From Chryseobacterium sp. (GTDB lineage: Bacteria; Bacteroidota; Bacteroidia; Flavobacteriales; Weeksellaceae), in NCBI RefSeq assembly GCF_029240215.1, contig NZ_JARBTK010000003.1:186001-250000 (forward strand): DNA of 64,000 nt, read 5' to 3'. The notes under the pieces are model-generated. The model saw only the letters and a program-made list of their open reading frames with translations. It did no database searches and was not told where the DNA came from. Made by a program: the position numbers and the translations under genes. This document shows, piece after piece, positions 9,176-15,696 of this stretch. Positions within the stretch are counted from its first letter, which is position 1. Each line of letters starts with the position of its first letter.

Positions 9176-10209
9176 TATTGAGGAGTTATCTCATATTGTA
9201 ATGTTGCAGAATATTCATCAGGTTTTGCATTAATGAAATATTCATCATTAGGTTTTGTGAAATATTTGATCGTGTAATCAAGATTTGCACCTTGTGTTGA
9301 AGATCCTTTTGCAATAGTCTGTGAAGCAGTATTTAAAAAAACTGTATTGAATGATGAGCCAGTGTTTTGTGTTGTTGGCAATATATTCATCTGAACATTG
9401 CCGACCGGAATTGTTCTTCCGCTCGCCGATGTGAAATTATTTTGGATGGCTCTTACTGTTATCTGAAAATTTGTATTGGCTTTTACAGTAAGCGCATTAG
9501 GATAAATAACACTTTTGCCATCTTTATAATCCTGTACACTATTAAATTCCAAAAGACCATTAGTTGCATTGCTGTTCACTTTCAGTGAAAGTTCTGTGCT
9601 TGTAGGTGGCGTTCCGGAGAGTGCGCCTATCTGAAATTGGAACTGATGATCTACTTTTCCGATGATCATATTATTTTGATCATAAGCTGTAAATTCTATT
9701 GGAGCCGTAAATGTGATCCAGGCAGGATAATTTCCGAGATATGCTCCACCGGCAACAACAATGCTGAATTTTAATTGTAAATTATAATATCCGTTATTTT
9801 GGCTTGGCTGATTATATAAAGGAGCATTTGATTTAGGAATCAATAAAAAATCTGAACCTTCGGTAACAATGGTATTAAGAGGAATTCCGATTTCTGCTAT
9901 CGTGGGAACGGCATTCGGATGTGCCTGACCTGTTGAAGATACCGGCTGGAAAGATATTTTATCAGCAGGGAAAATATATGATCCGCTGTTAGCGGTGATG
10001 CTGCTTTTAAGACGTGCTGCTAACCTCCAGTTAGGAATATTAAAATTTCCGTTTCCGGCAAAAGTAACGGTATAGGCATCAGGATTTGTATTTCCCTGAT
10101 ATGAGTTTATCTGGAGATAGCTGTTTGTCCAGGATGAAAATGATATTTGAGCATGTAACTGAGTGGTAAGTAAAAATATCATTAACAAAAAGCAGAACTT
10201 TTTATTCAT
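9175..10209 (-). CDS. Putative two-domain pilus tip subunit/adhesin
   Basis: This 344-residue protein has a signal peptide (MNKKFCFLLMIFLLTTQLHA). The N-terminal ~190 residues form a beta-rich domain of unknown type (SFSSWTNSYLQINSYQG). The C-terminal part (about 205-344) resembles the pilin encoded upstream. It has LLEFNSVQDYKDG where the pilin has IVNLDYVTKDDYANG, FQITVRA where the pilin has FQVKVKS, and a final strand SATLQYEITPQ where the pilin has TTELTYTIVSQ. A lectin-like domain plus a pilin domain is the layout of tip adhesins in chaperone-usher pili. Its start overlaps the chaperone gene by 8 bases, indicating translational coupling. The ligand is unknown. Confidence 0.6.
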   Translation of the reverse strand: MNKKFCFLLMIFLLTTQLHAQISFSSWTNSYLQINSYQGNTNPDAYTVTFAGNGNFNIPNWRLAARLKSSITANSGSYIFPADKISFQPVSSTGQAHPNAVPTIAEIGIPLNTIVTEGSDFLLIPKSNAPLYNQPSQNNGYYNLQLKFSIVVAGGAYLGNYPAWITFTAPIEFTAYDQNNMIIGKVDHQFQFQIGALSGTPPTSTELSLKVNSNATNGLLEFNSVQDYKDGKSVIYPNALTVKANTNFQITVRAIQNNFTSASGRTIPVGNVQMNILPTTQNTGSSFNTVFLNTASQTIAKGSSTQGANLDYTIKYFTKPNDEYFINAKPDEYSATLQYEITPQ

Positions 10210-11005
10210 AACTAAAATTTAATTCGCCCATTTCTAAATTTTCTGCGTCACCGTAATCTATGAGTACGGATGCGGTGTATTTACCTTTTTCCAATGGTGT
10301 TGGAAGAGCAATTTCCATTTCACGCTTGTTTCCCGGCATAGTGTAAAACACGATCGGACTTAAAGTTGTTTTTTTACCGTTATCTGCATTGAGAATATCA
10401 GTCGTCACTTTACCGTCTACCCATATTTCAGCCTGATTTTCAAAATTCAATGTCAGTATTTTTTTTGCTGCATCAAATTTTAAATCGGTTATTTCAATTT
10501 TTTTCTTCGTTGCTTCCGGTTTCTTATGAAATATTTTAATTCCTGAACGGATGCTTACCTTTATGTTGGCTCCTTTACTGTCGACATCATCCACAGGATT
10601 CATTTGGCTTACGTACAGCAAAGCAGTATGAGCTGATAAATTGTCTTTTGAAAGAGTAGGTGAGGTAATCGTTATCTCAATATCACGTCTTTCTCCGGGT
10701 GTTAACGAAAAATAATTGTCGCCTTTTTTAATGGTAATCCAGCCGGCACAAGAATTTGGTAAAGAATTGGCGGGATGCATCTGGTTTTCTCCTTTTACAT
10801 CATATTCCCAGTCGCCAAGACTTACTGCAAGGTCAAGACTGTTTTTTGCACTTACATTGGTTACGGTTATTTTTTCGGTATTACTGATACCTGCTCCTGA
10901 TTCAAAGTAAAGTCGGGGTGGCGATACGGATATTCCGGTTTGTGCTTTTGCATTGAAAATAAATACAAAAAAGAAAAAGCAGAATAGCTGGAATGTATTT
11001 TTCAT
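10202..11005 (-). CDS. PapD-like periplasmic pilus chaperone
   Basis: This 267-residue secreted protein has a signal peptide (FFFVFIFNAKA). The first Ig-like domain opens with ISVSPPRLYFESGAG and KITVTNVSAKNSLDLAVS. It carries the typical edge segment GWITI ... FSLTPGERRDIEITI, the same pattern seen at the subunit-binding face of pilus chaperones. A second beta domain spans about 165-267 (KKIEITDLKFDAAKKILTL). It is encoded between the pilin and tip-subunit genes, as expected of a chaperone that caps subunits in the periplasm before delivery to an usher. The family assignment is by pattern and context. Confidence 0.7.
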   Translation of the reverse strand: MKNTFQLFCFFFFVFIFNAKAQTGISVSPPRLYFESGAGISNTEKITVTNVSAKNSLDLAVSLGDWEYDVKGENQMHPANSLPNSCAGWITIKKGDNYFSLTPGERRDIEITITSPTLSKDNLSAHTALLYVSQMNPVDDVDSKGANIKVSIRSGIKIFHKKPEATKKKIEITDLKFDAAKKILTLNFENQAEIWVDGKVTTDILNADNGKKTTLSPIVFYTMPGNKREMEIALPTPLEKGKYTASVLIDYGDAENLEMGELNFSYE

Positions 11006-11078
11006 GAAGAAAGTACTAATAAAGAGAAGTGCTGCAAAGACTGCAACACTTCTTTATAGATTTAAATTTCTCAGAATC

Positions 11079-11600
11079 TTATTGAGATACGATAGTGTAA
11101 GTCAGTTCAGTTGTATATACTGTAGGATCTTGTCCTGCAATATAGTTGTTTAAATAAGCGTTTGCACCTGCACCTTTATATTCGATGCTGATTTTCTTAT
11201 CTACACCTCCGTTTGCAGAAGTTACCAATGTTGTTTCGTTAGCTGATAACGAAACGTTTTGAGCGTATTGTGCACCATTTACGGCATCAGAACCTGCTGT
11301 TGCTTTGATCTGAATTGTATTAGCCTGAATGTTTTTTGCACCATTTTGCAAAGCTGCATTAGCACTTTTTACTTTTACCTGAAATCCGCCGGTACTGAAA
11401 ACGTTTAAGTGATCTGCATTCAAAGAGCTTACTCCGTTTGCATAGTCATCTTTCGTCACGTAGTCTAAGTTGACGATTTTTTGAGCGTTGTTTACAACTA
11501 ATGTCTGAATAGGTTTTAATCTTACGTTAAGAGTAACGTTTTGAGCACTGAGGGTTCCTACACCTAATATTGCTATTGATGTAATAATGAATTTTTTCAT
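11079..11600 (-). CDS. Putative major pilin subunit
   Basis: This 173-residue secreted protein has a signal peptide (MKKFIITSIAILGVGTLSA). The mature part is rich in Ala, Asn, Val and Thr. It starts VTLNVRLKPIQTLVV and ends with the strand TTELTYTIVSQ, a donor-strand-like terminal pattern seen in small fimbrial subunits. Two neighbouring products share this ending, which supports one subunit family. It is the first gene after a well-placed promoter (-7 box 11636-11643), as expected for an abundant subunit. The chaperone gene follows after 73 bp. Lack of the FimA/Mfa lipoprotein features argues against the usual Bacteroidales type V pili. Confidence 0.65.
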   Translation of the reverse strand: MKKFIITSIAILGVGTLSAQNVTLNVRLKPIQTLVVNNAQKIVNLDYVTKDDYANGVSSLNADHLNVFSTGGFQVKVKSANAALQNGAKNIQANTIQIKATAGSDAVNGAQYAQNVSLSANETTLVTSANGGVDKKISIEYKGAGANAYLNNYIAGQDPTVYTTELTYTIVSQ

Positions 11601-11635
11601 TAAATTATTGTTATATTGTTTCTAAGTTTCGGATG

Positions 11636-11643
11636 CAAAAGTA
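11636..11643 (-). promoter_or_regulatory. Promoter -7 box of the pilin operon
   Basis: TACTTTTG on the minus strand matches the Bacteroidota -7 consensus TAnnTTTG and lies 36 bp before the pilin start codon. No good -33 TTG is visible. The rest of the 11601-11898 gap is very AT-rich and shows no gene. Confidence 0.55.
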
Positions 11644-11898
11644 ATACGATCCAGCGAAATATAAATTGTAAAAAATGACTAATCTTTTGTGAAAATTAAC
11701 AAATAATTAATGAATAGGCTGATTTTTTGTTTTTAATGAAATTTAAACATAATATTATATGATTAAATATAATTTATATTTTTTATTATATGATACTATT
11801 ATATGTAATACTTTAAATATTATGTGAATAGATAGATAATTTTCGGGTCTAATTATTCCTATTTATCACATATCAATAAAAATATTTTTTTCATTTTT

Positions 11899-12351
11899 TT
11901 ATTGTGTAATTATCACATAAACAAGCATTCTGTCGGTCTCTGATATTGTGCATTTGTTGATAATTTCTCTTTGAGAATAAATAGGGTATTGTGTCGGAAT
12001 TTTGTGGTCGGTTCCGGAAGATGTTTTTGAATAAATGAGTTTTGAATCAGATGGACAGTTGTTTTGGTTTTTGTTTTGCTTGCTTTGAGAAGTGTTTGTT
12101 TTGGGTAACTTATTCTCATTCAGTAACTTGATTTGATATCCGTATAAATTGGATGCTCTCAGTTCATTTCTGTTTTGTTTCTGGCTAGAATAATTATCTT
12201 GGTTGGAATGTTTTAAATCTTTTGCAGTTGTAATCGATAGAACCTGGGAAGGAAAAATTCTTATATTGATGCGATTTTGGTCTGCTGATTGTGCAGGTAA
12301 GAGTGTCAATAGTCCCAAAAGGAAAAAAAACACAATATACTTGGCGTACAT
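11899..12351 (-). CDS. Divergent minor pilin-like secreted protein
   Basis: This 150-residue product has a signal peptide (IVFFFLLGLLTLLPAQS). The mature start RINIRIFPSQVLSIT parallels VTLNVRLKPIQTLVV of the major pilin. The middle NELRASNLYGYQIKLL parallels the pilin DHLNVFSTGGFQVKV, and the end RMLVYVIITQ parallels the pilin terminal strand. The central part is low-complexity (Lys, Asn, Gln, Ser) and holds two Cys residues. It lies 38 bp after the AraC-type regulator and ~300 bp before the pilin, all leftward. A minor or anchoring subunit is the simplest reading; decay of an old pilin copy is the alternative. Confidence 0.5.
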   Translation of the reverse strand: MYAKYIVFFFLLGLLTLLPAQSADQNRINIRIFPSQVLSITTAKDLKHSNQDNYSSQKQNRNELRASNLYGYQIKLLNENKLPKTNTSQSKQNKNQNNCPSDSKLIYSKTSSGTDHKIPTQYPIYSQREIINKCTISETDRMLVYVIITQ

Positions 12352-12389
12352 AATAAAATGTATGAATTGGTTAATATAAATGTAGGGCT

Positions 12390-13235
12390 TTATATTGGTA
12401 TTTCCCTCATTTCAGATGGTTTTTTTCCTGTATGTTTTTTTACAAAATTGCTAAAATTACCTTCATCGTTGAAACCCAGATCAAAAGCTATTTCAGACAT
12501 GGTATGATTGGAGAATTTAATTGCTTTTTCGCATTCAATTTTTATTTTTTCAATGATAAGTTGCTTGGCAGATTTACCATATACATATTCTGTCATCTCT
12601 GTTAGTCTGCGTACGGAAATTTTCAGTTCTTCTGCATAGTGGGAAACCTTTTTAGCGGTTTTAAAATCTCTTTGAAGTAAAATTCTAAATCTGTTAACGT
12701 AGGAAACATATTCCATACGCTCGTCTTTTTCTATGTAATGATTTTCTACGTGGAGGTATGCGTCAAGAATGAGTCCTTCGATAGCATTGTGTGCGGCCGA
12801 AATATAAAGGCTTTCATCTTTGCTCTGAAATTTCAGCAGGCGTTCTACCAGAATGATTTGGTGATATTTGTTGTTTCCGAAATAGGGTGCAATGAAAATC
12901 TCAGAATCACTGTTGAAAAATACCTGTGAATTTAAAAAGAGGCTGTCTTTTGATGATTTATCGTAAAAACCGGCTGAAAATGCAATCACATAAATATCTT
13001 TACCGATTGCATCGATGATTTCAATGTCCTTTTGAGGACCGATGAAAACGGCATTTCCGCCAGTAATTTTGTATATTCTGTTTGAAACGGCCAGATCCAG
13101 ATCTTGTGCTGTAAGAAAGATGCAAAAATATTCTCGTGTATTAAACTGGCGCTCATAATTATTACGTTTGATAATATCGCTTATTAAATTAATACTGAAG
13201 CCTATTTTATGAAGTTGATTTGTTATCTGGTACAT
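12390..13235 (-). CDS. AraC-family transcriptional regulator of the pilus cluster
   Basis: The C-terminal ~100 residues are a clear double-HTH AraC domain (VSHYAEELKISVRRLTEMT, then MSEIAFDLGFNDEGNFSNFV and HTGKKPSEMRE). The N-terminal ~180 residues look like a cupin-type sensor without a recognised ligand. The start is uncertain. A frame extends to 13289, but a TAnnTTTG box at 13265-13272 would place the transcript start near 13258, so the ATG at 13235 (MYQITNQLHKIGF, 281 residues) is preferred. It heads the leftward pilin/chaperone/usher genes and is likely their regulator. Confidence 0.82.
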   Translation of the reverse strand: MYQITNQLHKIGFSINLISDIIKRNNYERQFNTREYFCIFLTAQDLDLAVSNRIYKITGGNAVFIGPQKDIEIIDAIGKDIYVIAFSAGFYDKSSKDSLFLNSQVFFNSDSEIFIAPYFGNNKYHQIILVERLLKFQSKDESLYISAAHNAIEGLILDAYLHVENHYIEKDERMEYVSYVNRFRILLQRDFKTAKKVSHYAEELKISVRRLTEMTEYVYGKSAKQLIIEKIKIECEKAIKFSNHTMSEIAFDLGFNDEGNFSNFVKKHTGKKPSEMREIPI

Positions 13236-13264
13236 TGAGATGTGAAACTTACATTTGTTAATCT

Positions 13265-13272
13265 CAAAAATA
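13265..13272 (-). promoter_or_regulatory. Putative -7 box of the AraC-type regulator
   Basis: TATTTTTG on the minus strand fits TAnnTTTG and lies 30 bp before the preferred ATG at 13235. It argues against use of the upstream ATG at 13289. Confidence 0.4.
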
Positions 13273-13289
13273 GAATAAAATTTTGACAA

Positions 13290-13741
13290 ATAAGTAAATA
13301 ATTTATGATTATGTTTTATATTTAATAATTTGTTATTGTGAATTTGTGTTTTTGTTAGTTGTAATGGGCTTTTTGAGTGGATAATGATATTCTTTTATTC
13401 TTATAATATATTTTTAAAAGAAGTTTAAACTCTGATATAAGCGTTATATTGCCTAATTGTTTTTCTTATTGTAATGCTTTAAATATGGTGTTTGAGGTGT
13501 TTTTTTACTGAAAAGTTTTTTTATTAACTGGAAACCCAATTAATAAAAAGGAATTATAATATTTCATTATGAATTTTTTTATTTGTAATAGTAAATTATT
13601 ATTGTTGAAAAAAATGTTATTAGTCAAAGAAGAAAAAATTACATTCAATAAAAAATTTGATACTCAATATCTGCATTTTACATAACAATTTGTTAATATA
13701 GAATCGAAAGAATTACTTCTGGAAAGATGTAATTTTACTCA
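13290..13741. other. AT-rich intergenic region with no recognisable gene
   Basis: The 452 bp are extremely AT-rich with stops in all frames. They separate the divergent regulator and the small plus-strand gene at 13742. No repeat arms, RNA gene or clear operator could be recognised. Confidence 0.6.
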
Positions 13742-14038
13742 ATGAAAAAGAAGAAAAAGACGGTAACCAAAGCTCAGCTGGATGAACTTAAACATTTGAG
13801 AAATCATTTAACGCCGCAGTTATCAATCGACAATAAAATTAATACGCTTATTCAGATCAGTCAGGTATTGAGAACAATCAATTTGACGAGCACATTCTCG
13901 AGCAATATTTCAACCGAATTTACAGGATTAGAAGTTTTTGGAGAGAGATATAATAATTTCCCTAAAATAACTTCTGTGATTGATGATGCTATTGTATATT
14001 ATGACGAACAGCTAAATTCATTTTCTCAATCTTCTTAA
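13742..14038 (+). CDS. Small hypothetical protein
   Basis: This 98-residue product starts with a Lys-rich stretch (MKKKKKTVTKAQLDELKHLR). The rest is largely helical (DNKINTLIQISQVLRTI) and acidic toward the end (VIDDAIVYYDEQLNSF). It has no signal peptide, membrane helix or known domain that I recognise. It stands alone between the pilus cluster and the pectin locus and is followed by its own terminator, which supports a real single-gene unit. A cytosolic protein is likely; function is unknown. Confidence 0.6.
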   Translation: MKKKKKTVTKAQLDELKHLRNHLTPQLSIDNKINTLIQISQVLRTINLTSTFSSNISTEFTGLEVFGERYNNFPKITSVIDDAIVYYDEQLNSFSQSS

Positions 14039-14087
14039 AATATCATTTGAAAACAGCTCTGTTTTTGAATTTCAAAAATATCAGATC

Positions 14088-14116
14088 AAACCAATGAATT
14101 TCATTGGTTTTTTATT
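14088..14116 (+). terminator. Rho-independent terminator
   Basis: Arms AAACCAATGA and TCATTGGTTT pair around a 3-nt loop and are followed by a T-rich run. It lies 49 bp past the small hypothetical gene. The remaining ~200 bp to the GH28 gene must hold its promoter, but no clear box was found. Confidence 0.75.
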
Positions 14117-14316
14117 TTCTAATGAGTTGATAAAAATCAATCATCGGTCATCTTTTGAATTCACCCGAAAGAGCAGGATACTGCAAATTTCAAAAATGTA
14201 TACTTTTATAAAAATGAAATGATAGAATAATTTTCCTTAAAGAATGAAAGTTATTGTGATTTTGTGTTTGTCATTTAGAATTCATGAAATCAAGTCATAC
14301 AGAAATATAAATAGAT

Positions 14317-15696
14317 ATGAAATTTCAAAATACATCAAAATTCCTACTGTCTTTATTTATAGTTTTTCTCTTTTCATCAGTTGTGAAAAGTCAGGACAAA
14401 TTCCCTGATGGTACAACAATCCCAAAATGGTTCAAAGAAAATAAACCGACCGACATCAACAAATTAGGCAAAAAATACATCCTTACAGACAATGGAGTAA
14501 AGAACGACAGCACGATTCTTCAAACCAAGCAATTACAGGCAGTGATTGATTTGGCTGCTAAAAATGGTGGAGGTGTTATCATCGTTCCAAAAGGAACATT
14601 TCTTATCAGTTCAGTCTTCTTCAAACAGGGAACACATTTGCATTTGGAAAATGGAGCCAAATTAAAAGGAAGCGATGATATCAATGACTTTCCGGTAGTA
14701 ATCACAAGAATGGAAGGTCAAACCGTAAAATATTTTCCGGCTTTGATCAATGCGGACGGATTGGATGGTTTCACTATTTCAGGAAAAGGAACACTTGACG
14801 GAAATGGACTTCGCTTCTGGAAATCATTCTGGAAAAGACGCGAGTGGAATCCTAAATGTACCAATATGGATGAAATGAGACCTAGAATTATCTACGTTTC
14901 CAATTCTAAAAACGTTCAGGTGGAAGGAATTACCATTAAAAATTCACCTTTTTGGAGCACTCATTATTATAAAAGTGATTTTGTTAAATTGTTAAATCTG
15001 ACCATTCTTGCTCCAAAAGAACCTGTAAAAGCACCAAGTACAGATGCTGTTGATATCGATGCGTGTACCAATTTCTTAATTAAAAATTGCTATATGTCAG
15101 TGAATGACGACGCGATTGCTTTAAAGGGTGGAAAAGGCCCGAAGTCTGATAAAGACCCGAACAACGGTGAAAACAGAAACATCCTCATCGAAGACAACAG
15201 CTTCGGATTTTGCCACAGCGTTTTAACTTGCGGAAGCGAATCAATTCACAATTACAACGTGATTCTAAGAAATTCTAAGGTAAAAGATGCTTCAAGATTA
15301 TTACATCTGAAAATGCGTCCGGATACTCCTCAACATTACGAATATCTTACCGTAGAAAACATCACAGGAAACGTGAAAACATTCTTGTATGTTAAAGGCT
15401 GGAATCAGTTTTTTGATTTAAAAGGCGAAGAAAGACCGAGAAAAGGATTGGCTAATAATATTACTATCAAAAATATAGATTTAAGTTGTGAAACGGCGTT
15501 TTCTATTGAAAAATCAGACTTATTTGATTTGAAAGATTTCACATTTGAAAATTTGAAAATAAAAGCTTTAAAGCCTGAAATGCAAAACCTGAGTAACATT
15601 CAGAATTTAAAGCAAAAAAATATCAATGTGACTCAGGTCGCTTCTCTCACGCAATCTTACAACAAAAAAGACGATTCCGATACTGCTGCAAAATGA
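14317..15696 (+). CDS. GH28 family glycoside hydrolase (pectin/RG-I), atypical active site
   Basis: This 459-residue secreted protein has a signal peptide (FLLSLFIVFLFSSVVKSQ). A right-handed beta-helix of GH28 type follows. The TDAVDID segment (~242-248) and paired acids Asp264-Asp265 in SVNDDAIALKGG match the catalytic region. The usual GHG is replaced by FCHSVLTCGSES (~298-309) and the usual RIK by HLKMR (~330-334), so it is not an ordinary polygalacturonase. Such divergence fits rhamnogalacturonan-active members. It is the first gene of a plus-strand run and overlaps the GH2 gene by 4 bp (ATGA). The expected role is hydrolysis of galacturonosyl linkages in RG-I outside the cell or in the periplasm. 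Confidence 0.85.
   Translation: MKFQNTSKFLLSLFIVFLFSSVVKSQDKFPDGTTIPKWFKENKPTDINKLGKKYILTDNGVKNDSTILQTKQLQAVIDLAAKNGGGVIIVPKGTFLISSVFFKQGTHLHLENGAKLKGSDDINDFPVVITRMEGQTVKYFPALINADGLDGFTISGKGTLDGNGLRFWKSFWKRREWNPKCTNMDEMRPRIIYVSNSKNVQVEGITIKNSPFWSTHYYKSDFVKLLNLTILAPKEPVKAPSTDAVDIDACTNFLIKNCYMSVNDDAIALKGGKGPKSDKDPNNGENRNILIEDNSFGFCHSVLTCGSESIHNYNVILRNSKVKDASRLLHLKMRPDTPQHYEYLTVENITGNVKTFLYVKGWNQFFDLKGEERPRKGLANNITIKNIDLSCETAFSIEKSDLFDLKDFTFENLKIKALKPEMQNLSNIQNLKQKNINVTQVASLTQSYNKKDDSDTAAK

Noticed and set aside
13235-13289. N-terminal extension of the AraC regulator
   Set aside because: A TAnnTTTG box lies within it, placing the transcript start downstream of the ATG at 13289. Not certain.
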